Shown: one piece after another, positions 14,255 through 23,373 of the stretch
Layout of the letters: each line of letters begins with the position of its first letter
Position numbering within the stretch: the first letter of the stretch is position 1
Assembly (NCBI GenBank): GCA_003559735.1
Contig: PWKN01000161.1
Span: 1 to 36,582 of the forward strand
Direction: 5' to 3'
Source: Bacteroidales bacterium
GTDB lineage: Bacteria; Bacteroidota; Bacteroidia; Bacteroidales; UBA7960
Length of the DNA stretch: 36,582 bases
Translations under genes and position numbers: made by a program
Notes under the pieces: model-generated
What the model saw: the letters and a program-made list of their open reading frames with translations, nothing else
Databases searched by the model: none
What the model was told of the DNA's origin: nothing

Positions 14255-16534
14255 TCACCCTTTTTTTGCTTGTTTTCTCCGCACGGTCAATTTCAGGTAG
14301 TCGAGCATCAGGTCCATATCCAGCTCCGCAATGCCGTGCCTGGCAAGATGTTTTCTGTCTTCGTTGTATGAAGCCTCAAAATCCTTGATGCTTTTCCATG
14401 CATAGATGCTTTCCAGGTAGGTCTGAAAAGCATCTCCTGGTTTTTTCATGCACCACAATACATGTCCGAGGTTGATCAGGTCAAAATGGTTCTCCGGTTC
14501 ATTGTTTATGAGCCGTTGCAGGTAATCCCGGGCAGTGTCAAACTTACCCAGTAAAAATGAACACCAGGCCAGTGGTCTCCTGATCTTATGATTTTCGGGA
14601 GCGAGCACTTCCACCTTAAAATAATAGTCCAGTGCTTCACTGTATCTCTCAAGGTGGATAAGGCACTGCCCGATATTGGCCTGCGTGCGCATATCGCCGG
14701 GATCCTTTTTTTCGGCCTCAAGATAATAACTCAGTGCATCCTCCCACTTGTTCAGGTATTTATGGCACCATGCCAGCTTATTGATGATCCATAAACGACC
14801 CGCTTCAATCAGGTCGGCTTTTTTATAGTAATCACAGGCATTCTCAAAGTCCCCGCTTTTCTCGTAACAGAAGGCAATTTTTTCAAACAACTCAATATTG
14901 CTTTTGTCTGTTTCCAGGATATAATTGAACACTTTCAATGCATCTTCATACAGCGCTTTATCAAAAAGGAATTCAGCAATGTTCCGGATGGTCTTGTCAT
15001 CCTTAACCAGGTGCTTGACAAAGCCCGTTTCATACAGGTCCATGCTCATGTCAAATATATCATCGAATTCATCGTGCCAGGGGTGTAACTTATAAAACCG
15101 GTACAGATCCTGAAAATATTGTGTATAAATACTTTTTGTACGCGCCATGTCGCCAAGCACATCCTGTTCCTTTTCCAGTTCGGAAATATTCTCCATTTCT
15201 GCGCTGAGCATATTCATCATGGCTGTTTTTTGTTTTTCGGGCACCATAGCAAGATTCAGACAGAAGGAATACTTATCGGAGTTGCACATAAAATAAGTGG
15301 TTTCCAGCTTTTCGACCAGCGGCGTCAGATCAACATGCTGTTCCGGAGCTTTCATTGCTGATTGTATGGAAGGATTTTCCCTGAAAAAGGGCAAAAACCA
15401 ATTGCTTATCTCCCGGAAAAACGGAAAATGTTTGAGTTGAGCAAATGCACTGATAAACACATCCATGCCATCCATCTGCATTTCGGTAAGTTCCTGCAGT
15501 TTATTCAGCAAATCGGGAGCATCTTCAAATACGGTTTCCCAGTCAGGATTCTTATCGGCTTCGGGTTCATCAGAGAAAATATTACCCAGGTCAAGTTTTT
15601 CCTCAATTTTGGGCCTCATTTTCATCATTGCAGGCAGGATCTCTTCCTCCCATTTCTTTTTTACTTTTTCCGTGCCACGTGTTTTGGCATACTGCACAAG
15701 TATGGCTTCAATATGTTGACCGATATTTGGAAATGACAACAGTGCGCATGTTTTTTCTTCCAGCACGGGGTAGAGCGGATACCTGTCATTATATTTGAGG
15801 AACGATATAAACAAGCCTGTCATGGCACGTTCCCATACGAACATTTCCTGCTTTTCAACGAATCGAAACAGCAGGGAACATTTGCTGACATCAAAATACC
15901 TGAGCAGACTCAATGTAAGCGCACTAACTATCAAAGCCTTATCATGCCAGGGAAGTTTGACCGAATCACAAACGGTTTCCAGCAGTTGGATTTCCTGTTC
16001 GGTAAATGCATCACCAAACCAGATCATGTGAAAAATTTTCCTCAGCGCTTCCTGCCGTTCTTCCGTGTTGCCGGTATCGCCCACATTCACATCCTTCAAC
16101 AGTCCGGACAACTCATCATCAAAACACAATGACTCAAGAATCTGCATCGCCTCAAGCCCTTCTGTTTTTTTTATTCTTTCCGTTTCTTTCTTCAGCCAGC
16201 TCAGATGGCCACTCACCTGATCCTGCCTGATCATTTCCCTGAGCTGGTCTGCAAGTTCCAGCATCGCCCTTATGAGGTACCGGTATACTTTTTCACGTTC
16301 AGGATCTTCCACGCTGGCAAAGGTATGCCTGAGCAGCTGATCATAATTCTCTTCCAGTCCGCCGAGCCTTTCATGAAGGTATTCCTTCCCCGAATCGCTG
16401 ATCATCTGCCGAAGCAAAACGATGGCATCAGCAATTCGTTTGCGGTGTAGCAACGTGCAGGCATTGTTGTATCGTTTTTCCTTATCATTTGTTCTCCTGT
16501 TTTCCATAATCATTTCATTTCTGCCGGGTGGCAA
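14255..16534 (-). CDS. Large tetratricopeptide-repeat protein
   Basis: Soluble protein of about 759 residues. The N-terminal two thirds are helical and charged, without a motif I recognise. From roughly residue 510 to 720 there are tandem TPR-like units with the usual W/Y-G-A-Y-A-P spacing, for example ALYEDALKVFNYILETDKSN, DFENACDYYKKA, KWEDALSYYLEAEKKDP, RYSEALDYYFKVEVLAP and KFDTARDYLQRLINNEP. No signal peptide or membrane segment is seen, so it is probably a cytoplasmic scaffold or partner-binding protein. The start is uncertain: the ORF can also begin at MIMENRR or MENRRTN, 7 or 9 residues later. A TAACTTTG box lies about 55 bp upstream. Specific function unknown. Confidence 0.8.
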   Translation of the reverse strand: MPPGRNEMIMENRRTNDKEKRYNNACTLLHRKRIADAIVLLRQMISDSGKEYLHERLGGLEENYDQLLRHTFASVEDPEREKVYRYLIRAMLELADQLREMIRQDQVSGHLSWLKKETERIKKTEGLEAMQILESLCFDDELSGLLKDVNVGDTGNTEERQEALRKIFHMIWFGDAFTEQEIQLLETVCDSVKLPWHDKALIVSALTLSLLRYFDVSKCSLLFRFVEKQEMFVWERAMTGLFISFLKYNDRYPLYPVLEEKTCALLSFPNIGQHIEAILVQYAKTRGTEKVKKKWEEEILPAMMKMRPKIEEKLDLGNIFSDEPEADKNPDWETVFEDAPDLLNKLQELTEMQMDGMDVFISAFAQLKHFPFFREISNWFLPFFRENPSIQSAMKAPEQHVDLTPLVEKLETTYFMCNSDKYSFCLNLAMVPEKQKTAMMNMLSAEMENISELEKEQDVLGDMARTKSIYTQYFQDLYRFYKLHPWHDEFDDIFDMSMDLYETGFVKHLVKDDKTIRNIAEFLFDKALYEDALKVFNYILETDKSNIELFEKIAFCYEKSGDFENACDYYKKADLIEAGRLWIINKLAWCHKYLNKWEDALSYYLEAEKKDPGDMRTQANIGQCLIHLERYSEALDYYFKVEVLAPENHKIRRPLAWCSFLLGKFDTARDYLQRLINNEPENHFDLINLGHVLWCMKKPGDAFQTYLESIYAWKSIKDFEASYNEDRKHLARHGIAELDMDLMLDYLKLTVRRKQAKKG

Positions 16535-16588
16535 TGGACTGATGCAGGCTTGTCTGGTTCAATCATCAGACTGCCAGACCGTACACTG

Positions 16589-16596
16589 CAAAGTTA
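16589..16596 (-). promoter_or_regulatory. Candidate -7 box for the TPR gene
   Basis: TAACTTTG on the minus strand matches TAnnTTTG about 55 bp before the TPR gene start. The -33 region is T-rich but lacks a clean TTG at the expected spacing. Confidence 0.4.
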
Positions 16597-16665
16597 CGGG
16601 AATTTGCACAGACTAAAAAGTTTGCAACCCTATCTGCCGGCCGTCTGCTGCCATACGGAAAATAT

Positions 16666-16704
16666 CATATACAAAGCCCCGGTTGATCCGGGGCTTTGTA
16701 TATG
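16666..16704 (-). terminator. Strong 17-bp hairpin terminator after the AbgT transporter gene
   Basis: CATATACAAAGCCCCGG pairs perfectly with CCGGGGCTTTGTATATG across a 5-nt loop. It lies about 40 bp past the transporter stop on the minus strand. The GC core flanked by A/T arms could work in either direction, but only the minus-strand transporter transcript arrives here. It also insulates the downstream TPR gene promoter. Confidence 0.8.
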
Positions 16705-16742
16705 GCAGCGTTTTATTGCGCGTCTGCAGAACAGTTCCTGTT

Positions 16743-18290
16743 TTACGGGTAATAAATCGGACCCTCAATACCCAGTGGAATATTCAGTAAAATCCAGGCA
16801 ATGAACATAGGGATCCTGACAATCATAAATGCAATGGCGTAGGGCAGCATCACTGAAATAATTGTACCGATGCCAATGTTTTTCATATATTTCTGTGCAA
16901 ATACGATCACCAGGGGAAAGTAAGGCAAGAGGGGCGTAAGGATATTCGAGTACGAGTCACCTATCCTGTAGGCAGCCTGTGTTGTTTCTGGTGAATAGTC
17001 CATCAGCATCAGCATTGGCACAAATATGGGTGCAAGGATGGCCCATTTTGCCGATGCACTTCCAATGATCAGGTTTATGAATGAAGAGACCAGTATAAAG
17101 GCAACCAGCAGCGGAATGCCAGTGAACCCTATATTCTGCAGGGCGGATGCTCCTGAAATGGCCAGTATCGAACCAAGGTTTGACCATATAAAAAACTGGA
17201 CCAGGTGTGCGGCAACAAACGCAAGAACGATGTACCCACCCATGGTCCCCATTGATTCGGCCGTCATTTTGGCTACATCTTTATCTCCTTTGATCGTTTT
17301 TGCCACAAGTCCGTATACCAGTCCGGATACAAAAAACAATATAAACATCAGGGGCACGATTGAATCGTAAAACGGGTTCATACTGCCATCATCACCCCGA
17401 AGAACACCATTTGAAGGGATTACAGCAGCTGCAATCAATCCCAGTATGACTATCACCGATACGCCAGCCCATTTAAGTCCCTTCTTTTCCAGGGGTGTAA
17501 ATGTGTTGTTGTATTCTTCATCATCATCTTCGCCATCGTACTGGCCAAGCCGGGGTACGATGATCTTTTCCGTGACCCACATACCTGCAAGTCCGATCAA
17601 TGGCACAGAAGCAGCCATCAGGTAGTAGTTTGACAAAGGGTTGACAGTATATGTTGCATCCATAATGGATGCAGCCGACTGGGTAAATGCCGCAATCATC
17701 GGATCCAGTCCGGTAGGCAAAAAGTTCGCCCCAAATCCACCAGACACCCCGGCAAATGCAGCTGCAAGTCCTGCGAGCGGATGTCTCCCCATCCCCTTAA
17801 AGATCGCGGCACCAAGAGGTATCAGTACCACATAACCGGCATCGGCAGCCACCGAACTAACCATTCCTGCAACCACAATAGAGAAAGTGATCAGTCTTTT
17901 GGGCACTTTGGCCACAAACACACGCAATGCAATGGCGATCAATCCGCTACGTTCTGCTACGCCAATGCCCAGCATCACAACCAATACCAGGCCCAATGGC
18001 GGGAAAGAAGCAAATACTTCCACCATTGAGGTCATGATCATCCGTATATTATCAGCAGTCAACAGGTTTACAGCCTTGATCGGCTCATCAATGTCGGGCG
18101 AAGGATGGTCTGCACTGACGCCCATTTTTCCAAAAATAAATGACAGTACCAGGACGATGCCGATTAGAATGGCAAATAATGTTACCGGCTGCGGTAACTT
18201 GTTACCCACGATCTCAATTCTGTTGAGAACACGCTGCATAAACCCTTCCGGTTTTTTTATTTCTGCACCGGGATCATTTTCTTTTGTCAT
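16743..18290 (-). CDS. AbgT-family transporter
   Basis: Inner-membrane transporter of 515 residues in the AbgT (p-aminobenzoyl-glutamate/MtrF) family; characterised members move p-aminobenzoyl-glutamate or export sulfonamides. The sequence has a cytoplasmic N-terminus, a first helix at TLFAILIGIVLVLSFIFG, and about a dozen hydrophobic segments in total. Family-typical stretches are VVMLGIGVAERSGLI, SSVAADAGYVVLIPLGAAIF, GVSGGFGANFLPTGLDP and SASAKWAILAPIFVPMLM. It has its own near-consensus promoter (TAATTTTG at 18340-18347 with TTTG 18 bp upstream) and a strong terminator, so it is probably monocistronic. Physiological substrate unproven. Confidence 0.92.
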   Translation of the reverse strand: MTKENDPGAEIKKPEGFMQRVLNRIEIVGNKLPQPVTLFAILIGIVLVLSFIFGKMGVSADHPSPDIDEPIKAVNLLTADNIRMIMTSMVEVFASFPPLGLVLVVMLGIGVAERSGLIAIALRVFVAKVPKRLITFSIVVAGMVSSVAADAGYVVLIPLGAAIFKGMGRHPLAGLAAAFAGVSGGFGANFLPTGLDPMIAAFTQSAASIMDATYTVNPLSNYYLMAASVPLIGLAGMWVTEKIIVPRLGQYDGEDDDEEYNNTFTPLEKKGLKWAGVSVIVILGLIAAAVIPSNGVLRGDDGSMNPFYDSIVPLMFILFFVSGLVYGLVAKTIKGDKDVAKMTAESMGTMGGYIVLAFVAAHLVQFFIWSNLGSILAISGASALQNIGFTGIPLLVAFILVSSFINLIIGSASAKWAILAPIFVPMLMLMDYSPETTQAAYRIGDSYSNILTPLLPYFPLVIVFAQKYMKNIGIGTIISVMLPYAIAFMIVRIPMFIAWILLNIPLGIEGPIYYP

Positions 18291-18321
18291 ACGTTTTATC
18301 TGATTTGTTTTGTGAAATGAT

Positions 18322-18373
18322 TTTCCTAACTGAAAGGCCCAAAATTAATGGTTTCATCCAAAACACAAAAATT
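18322..18373 (-). promoter_or_regulatory. Promoter of the AbgT transporter gene
   Basis: On the minus strand a TTTTTG element is followed after 18 bp by TAATTTTG (18340-18347), close to the Bacteroidota -33 TTTG / -7 TAnnTTTG consensus. The inferred leader is about 45 nt. Confidence 0.6.
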
Positions 18374-18427
18374 ATTTACATCATATTTCTGTCTTCAGAC
18401 TGTTTGCCAGACAGTTATGGGTCTGAC

Positions 18428-18477
18428 GGTCAATTCGGTAAGCCGGGAGGTACGTAAGTGGTTACCGGCAATTGACC
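18428..18477 (-). terminator. Imperfect inverted repeat after the T9SS cargo gene
   Basis: GGTCAATT-C-GGTAA (18428-18441) pairs with TTACC-GGC-AATTGACC (18462-18477), a 13-bp stem with small bulges and a 20-nt loop, 15 bp past the stop of the secreted-protein gene. No T-run follows directly, so it may be a transcript-end stabiliser rather than a classical terminator. Confidence 0.4.
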
Positions 18478-18491
18478 TGTAATACAACTCA

Positions 18492-20636
18492 CTACCTGAT
18501 GATGGTAACGGTACCTTCAGCAAAGCGGGTTTTTCCGAGGCGGGTATAACGGAGGACATAAAAATAGGTGCCATCCGGCGCTCCTGCACCATCCCACCAG
18601 TTGTTATAATAATCGGTATGTTCAAACACCTTTGCACCCCAACGGTTATAGATCACTATTTGCGCATTCGGATAGTGTTCCAGGTTCTTTATCTCAAACA
18701 GGTCATTGATCCCATCGGCATTGGGTGTAAACACATTCGGAATGTTCAGGTCGCAGTTCTGGTCACTGACATCTTTCTCAAAAAAGTTGATGCATTTATG
18801 AATGGTATCGGTATTGACTATGGTATATTCTGTTATCATCGCCGTGTAAAGACCTGGTTCCTTTACCATAAGGGTGTCGTAGGTGCGGCCGGGCATATCT
18901 GTCCCGCCAATCTGCCATTGGTATTCCCAATGGAAAGCATCGTTATTGATGGGCATTACGGTAAGCAGTGTTGAGTCACCTTCGCAGATCGGGATCTCCA
19001 GTTCTGACACGATTTCAGCCTCCGGAAGGGGCAACAAATGCACGGTAATGGTGGTATCGTAGGTGCATCCGAAATTATCGGTTACCTGAAACAGGAACTC
19101 ATGGTCGCCCGGTTCTGACAAAGAGGTAACTGCGGGGTTCCCCGGAATGGGGTTGCCATTGTACGACCACTTTTCTTCGACAATTTCCGGGATAAATATC
19201 AGTGAATCGGGATAAAACACTTCATTAAAAAGCAGGCTCCAGCCAAAAACATGGCCTGACTCACCGAGCGTATGGTCTTCTATGCGCAGGGACCATTTGC
19301 CGTTCATCGGACTGCCGGCAAATTCGTTCAGGCTTTGCTCAGGAGTATACAAACCTTCAGGCATGTGTGTGGCATTGAAGTAATAATTGCCGGCATTGTC
19401 GGTATATTCGTAAAACTGTGGTGTGGTCACAGCCATTCTGCCGTACTGTGGAAATGGAGAGAAACAATACGCATAAGGCGTTCCCGGAATATCATGTTCC
19501 CATACAACGGGTTCTCCCAGATTCGCTGTCGGTCCGTCAGGCGCTTTCAGCTGCACCACCACACCGCCGGGTGACTCAAGCTCAAACATCAGCTGTGACT
19601 GGTCTACATGTTCAATATATATGCATACATGGTCAAAGTCTTCTCCCGACAAAATTTCCGTCTCATCACCAAACACGTCAAATTCAAGGGCAGACTCGTA
19701 CGCCCAGTGTTCATGTTTGCCGATAAGAAACGGCACGTCTTCCATCACTGCGGTAGGAAATCCTGTCCACACCGTTGGTGTGGCTTCACCGGTGAGGGTA
19801 AACATTTCTTCTGCACAAACGGTATCGGCCGAAGCCATCGTTCCCTCCAGTTCAGGGATGGTGGCAACCAGCAGGACTTCAACAGCCTGTGCCGTACATG
19901 TGGTAAGAGGGTCATTTGCAATCAGTCTGACGGTATATGCACCTGGTTCCTCAAAGAGCCAGCCCACCTGTTGTCCGCCGACCTCCTGCTCTTCAATGAT
20001 CCAGGAAAAAACAAAGCCGTTTGGATCATAATCAAAATGTTCAGGCATATAACTCGCGCTGGCAGCAAAAGAGACAGAATCGAGTTCAAGCGGACAGTGT
20101 TTTAGTCCGTCGAGCGGATCAATCGTCGCAACGAAAAGTTCGCAAGTGTTTTTGCAGCTGATGTTTGCATACCATCCGAGTCTGAATTCCGGATCACCGG
20201 GATCAAACGCATCGGAGACAAAGTGAAAAAACAAACTGCCGTCAGAAGAGACAATACGTTCCCCCTGCAACTCCTGGCCGGTAGCAGCCATAAGCAGGGG
20301 AGCTGTAGCATCTGCCCCGTCATGGACAAACAGTGTGTCGCCTTCACCAAGTGAAAACAAATCAAAATCAAACCATAAGTGCACCCGGTCAGGGTCGTTG
20401 CTCATAAAAGTTATATACAAGTATTCACCAGGATCATACGTGGTGGCTGTATCGCCCAGGCTGCTGTCGGTAAACACACCGGTGCATGTTTCAACAGATT
20501 GTCCGTGATGTACATCAACAGGAAATATGATCTGGCCGTGAAGGTTCCCTGCCATCATCAGCAAAAGAAGCATAAACAGGCAGGAGGGAAATTTCAATGG
20601 TGCGTGTTTCATTATCAGGGGAGGTCGGTCTTGCAT
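18492..20636 (-). CDS. T9SS type-B sorted multidomain secreted protein (CUB, PKD, P-domain-like)
   Basis: About 714 residues with an N-terminal signal peptide; a start at 20612 (MKHAPLKF...) would also give a good signal. Domain order: a CUB-like domain at about 50-161 framed by cysteines; a PKD/Ig-like domain at about 175-257; a proprotein-convertase P-domain-like segment at about 320-470, with GKWSLRIEDHTLGESG near its end; a second PKD at 480-535; an Ig-like piece to 620; then the gliding-motility C-terminal domain from 631 (NIPNVFTPNADGINDLFEI ... NRWG ... WDG ... PDGTYFYVL). That last domain is the type-B sorting signal for the type IX secretion system. No catalytic protease domain is visible, so adhesion or structural roles are likelier. 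The protein is expected at the cell surface or released. Confidence 0.9.
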   Translation of the reverse strand: MQDRPPLIMKHAPLKFPSCLFMLLLLMMAGNLHGQIIFPVDVHHGQSVETCTGVFTDSSLGDTATTYDPGEYLYITFMSNDPDRVHLWFDFDLFSLGEGDTLFVHDGADATAPLLMAATGQELQGERIVSSDGSLFFHFVSDAFDPGDPEFRLGWYANISCKNTCELFVATIDPLDGLKHCPLELDSVSFAASASYMPEHFDYDPNGFVFSWIIEEQEVGGQQVGWLFEEPGAYTVRLIANDPLTTCTAQAVEVLLVATIPELEGTMASADTVCAEEMFTLTGEATPTVWTGFPTAVMEDVPFLIGKHEHWAYESALEFDVFGDETEILSGEDFDHVCIYIEHVDQSQLMFELESPGGVVVQLKAPDGPTANLGEPVVWEHDIPGTPYAYCFSPFPQYGRMAVTTPQFYEYTDNAGNYYFNATHMPEGLYTPEQSLNEFAGSPMNGKWSLRIEDHTLGESGHVFGWSLLFNEVFYPDSLIFIPEIVEEKWSYNGNPIPGNPAVTSLSEPGDHEFLFQVTDNFGCTYDTTITVHLLPLPEAEIVSELEIPICEGDSTLLTVMPINNDAFHWEYQWQIGGTDMPGRTYDTLMVKEPGLYTAMITEYTIVNTDTIHKCINFFEKDVSDQNCDLNIPNVFTPNADGINDLFEIKNLEHYPNAQIVIYNRWGAKVFEHTDYYNNWWDGAGAPDGTYFYVLRYTRLGKTRFAEGTVTIIR

Positions 20637-20734
20637 TGGTTCTTTTACCTATACGTATTTGCTGTTGTTTTATTTTATTCATTGTTCACCTGCTGAATAA
20701 TAAAGGTTCATTAACAGCACACAAAGAATTGTAC

Positions 20735-20786
20735 TGCGGTCCCACAGGTTTCTGGTGCCTTGCATCTGACCTGGATCAAAAGCATG
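20735..20786 (+). repeat. Diverged 52-nt intergenic repeat, copy 2
   Basis: Matches the minus strand of 9897-9948 at 37 of 52 ungapped positions, including GGTGCCTTGCA and GACCTGG. It lies about 125 bp upstream of lepA, in the same orientation as that gene, and has no coding potential. Confidence 0.45.
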
Positions 20787-20863
20787 AACAATGCAGGTTG
20801 ATTGTGCCAGTGTCAAAAATAATTAAAATATGGATTGTATGGGTGTATTATGAAATAAAACTG

Positions 20864-20911
20864 TAGCCTGCAACTAAAATAATCCTTTTTTAGTTGTATT
20901 TTTGCAGGCTA
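20864..20911 (+). promoter_or_regulatory. Hairpin and -7 box overlapping the lepA start
   Basis: TAGCCTGC (20864-20871) pairs with GCAGGCTA (20904-20911), whose last base is the A of the lepA ATG. AACTAAAA (20872-20879) pairs with TTTTAGTT (20888-20895), leaving one 8-nt bulge. The bulge region contains TATTTTTG (20897-20904), a full TAnnTTTG -7 match only 6 nt before the ATG. If that box is used, the mRNA would be nearly leaderless; if transcription starts further upstream, the RNA hairpin would cover the initiation region. Confidence 0.45.
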
Positions 20912-22707
20912 TGAAAAACATCCGTAACTTTTGCATAATCGCTCATATTGACCATGGTAAGAGCACCCTTGCCGACCGCATGCTGCAGATGACCAATACC
21001 ATCAATGAACGGGATTTTAAGGATCAGATACTCGACAGCATGGACCTTGAGCGCGAGCGGGGGATCACCATAAAAAGTCACGCGATCCAGATGGATCATA
21101 TCCAGGATGGAGCGAGCTACAAGCTGAATCTCATTGACACTCCGGGGCATGTTGATTTTAGTTATGAGGTTTCACGCTCAATTGCGGCATGTGAAGGTGC
21201 GTTGCTGATCGTAGATGCCTCACAGGGAATTGAAGCCCAAACCATATCCAATTTGTACCTTGCCCTTGACCATGACATGGTGATCATTCCTGTGCTGAAC
21301 AAGATGGATCTGCCGGGTGCCATGCCTGATGAGGTGTCGGAGCAGATTGTCGACCTGATCGGCTGTGACCCCGATGAAATAATTCAGGCCAGCGGAAAGA
21401 TGGGCATTGGTGTTGAGAACATATTAAAAGCCATCGTTGACCGCATCCCCCCACCGAAGGGAGATCCTGATGCACCCTTGAAAGCCCTGATATTCGATTC
21501 TGTGTATAATTCTTTTCGCGGGGTGGTGGCCTACTTCAGGGTATATGACGGCACCATGTTCCAGGGTGATCATGTGCAGTTCATGAACACAAAAAAACAA
21601 TACCATGCCGATGAACTGGGTGTATTAAAGATCATTCAGCATCCGCGGAAGCAAATCTCTGCCGGTGACGTAGGCTACATCATTTCAGGGATCAAAGATG
21701 CCAGGGAGGTGAAGGTAGGTGACACCATCACCCATGTTAAAACACCCACCGCCGAGGCGGTAAAAGGTTTTGAAAATGTTAAGCCAATGGTGTTTGCAGG
21801 TATATATCCTGTTGACACCGACGATTTTGAAGAGCTCAGGGCGGCCATGGAAAAACTCCAGCTCAACGATGCTTCACTGACCTATGAACCGGAATCATCG
21901 GCGGCACTGGGCTTTGGCTTCAGGTGTGGTTTTTTGGGCATGCTGCATATGGAGATCGTGCAGGAACGGCTTGAACGGGAGTTTGACATGACGGTCATTA
22001 ACACCGTCCCAAATGTGTCATACATTGCCCATACAAAACAGGGCGACAGACGCATTGTGAACAACCCGTCTGACCTGCCCGGACCAAATGAGCTTGAGTC
22101 GATAGAGGAACCATACATATCTGCCCAGATCATCACAAAGTCAGAATTTGTCGGTCCGGTTATGTCTTTGTGTCTTGATAAAAGGGGGGTGGTAAAAAAC
22201 CAGGTCTACCTGACCACCGACAGGGTAGAAATGACTTTTGAAATGCCGCTGGCAGAAATTGTTTTTGATTTTTATGACCGCCTGAAAACAATTTCCAGGG
22301 GGTATGCTTCTTTTGACTATCAGCCAATTGGTTATAAACCTTCCCATTTGATCAAGCTCGACATCCTGCTGAACGGAGACCATGTAGATGCGCTGTCGGC
22401 CCTCATTCACAGGGAAAATGCCTATGAGTTCGGCAAGCGCATATGTTCGAAGCTCCGTGAGTTAATACCACGTCAGCAATACGATATTGCGATACAGGCA
22501 GGAATTGGCTCAAAGATCATCGCACGTGAAACAGTTAAGGCTTTGCGTAAGGATGTGACAGCAAAATGTTATGGTGGCGACATAACCAGGAAACGCAAAT
22601 TGCTTGAGAAGCAGAAAAAGGGGAAGAAACGAATGCGCCAGGTAGGCAATGTAGAAGTACCGCAACAGGCTTTTATGGCGGTTCTGAAGTTAGACGACAA
22701 GTCCTGA
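20911..22707 (+). CDS. lepA: Elongation factor 4 (LepA)
   Basis: Ribosome-associated translational GTPase of 598 residues, which acts on stalled or mis-translocated ribosomes and in initiation. The ATG at 20911 is chosen over an upstream in-frame TTG because family proteins begin (M)[19 protein letters not shown]1 AHIDHGKST is at about 11-19, switch-[10 protein letters not shown] follows, and G4 NKMD is in the first third. The C-terminal LepA-specific domain ends in the basic [19 protein letters not shown] segment. The 3' end overlaps the convergent rsmI gene by 18 bp. Confidence 0.97.
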   Translation: MKNIRNFCIIAHIDHGKSTLADRMLQMTNTINERDFKDQILDSMDLERERGITIKSHAIQMDHIQDGASYKLNLIDTPGHVDFSYEVSRSIAACEGALLIVDASQGIEAQTISNLYLALDHDMVIIPVLNKMDLPGAMPDEVSEQIVDLIGCDPDEIIQASGKMGIGVENILKAIVDRIPPPKGDPDAPLKALIFDSVYNSFRGVVAYFRVYDGTMFQGDHVQFMNTKKQYHADELGVLKIIQHPRKQISAGDVGYIISGIKDAREVKVGDTITHVKTPTAEAVKGFENVKPMVFAGIYPVDTDDFEELRAAMEKLQLNDASLTYEPESSAALGFGFRCGFLGMLHMEIVQERLEREFDMTVINTVPNVSYIAHTKQGDRRIVNNPSDLPGPNELESIEEPYISAQIITKSEFVGPVMSLCLDKRGVVKNQVYLTTDRVEMTFEMPLAEIVFDFYDRLKTISRGYASFDYQPIGYKPSHLIKLDILLNGDHVDALSALIHRENAYEFGKRICSKLRELIPRQQYDIAIQAGIGSKIIARETVKALRKDVTAKCYGGDITRKRKLLEKQKKGKKRMRQVGNVEVPQQAFMAVLKLDDKS

Positions 22708-23364
22708 TACCACAATGGTGATCTCTCCTTTAATAGTGCGTTTGGCAAAGGTTTGTCCCAGCTCTTCCAGTGTTCCCCGCAAGTATTCTTCATGCAGCTT
22801 GCTGATCTCGCGCGAAACGCATGCCTGACGGTCTTTTCCGAGAACCTCCGCAAGATCGGTCAGGGTTGTAATCAACTTGTAAGGAGATTCAAAAAAAACC
22901 ATTGTGCGTGTTTCACCGGCCAAAGTTTTTAAACGTGCCTGCCGCCCTTTTTTGGGTGGCAAAAAGCCTTCAAAACAAAACCTGTCGCAAGGGATTCCGC
23001 TCCCAACAATGGCCGGGACAAGAGCTGTTGCTCCCGGGAGCACTTCCACCCTGATCCCTTTTCTGATGCATTCACGAACAAGCAGAAACCCGGCGTCAGA
23101 AATGCCGGGGGTCCCCGCATCACTCACCAGCGCTAAAGAACAGTCTGACTGCAAACGTCTGATCAAGCCATCCAATACCTTATGCTCATTATGCTGGTGG
23201 TAAGACATCATTTTGGTCCCGATGCCATAGTGTTTTAAAAGCTTCCCGGTTACACGGGTATCTTCGGTCAGCACATATTCTGCCTCACGCAATACGCGCA
23301 ATGCCCTGAATGTAATATCTTCCAGGTTTCCTATCGGGGTGGGGACAACGAAGAGTGTAGACAT
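22690..23364 (-). CDS. rsmI: 16S rRNA (cytidine(1402)-2'-O)-methyltransferase RsmI
   Basis: SAM-dependent methylation of 16S rRNA C1402 in the decoding site. At 224 residues it is at the short end of the family and lacks the extra C-terminal domain of enterobacterial RsmI. The N-terminus [22 protein letters not shown], the [15 protein letters not shown] and [12 protein letters not shown] motifs, and GEITIVVSG at the end are characteristic. It follows the unknown 236-residue gene by 9 bp, implying co-transcription, and overlaps the lepA 3' end by 18 bp. Confidence 0.95.
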   Translation of the reverse strand: MSTLFVVPTPIGNLEDITFRALRVLREAEYVLTEDTRVTGKLLKHYGIGTKMMSYHQHNEHKVLDGLIRRLQSDCSLALVSDAGTPGISDAGFLLVRECIRKGIRVEVLPGATALVPAIVGSGIPCDRFCFEGFLPPKKGRQARLKTLAGETRTMVFFESPYKLITTLTDLAEVLGKDRQACVSREISKLHEEYLRGTLEELGQTFAKRTIKGEITIVVSGLVV

Positions 23365-23373
23365 ATTTACCCG

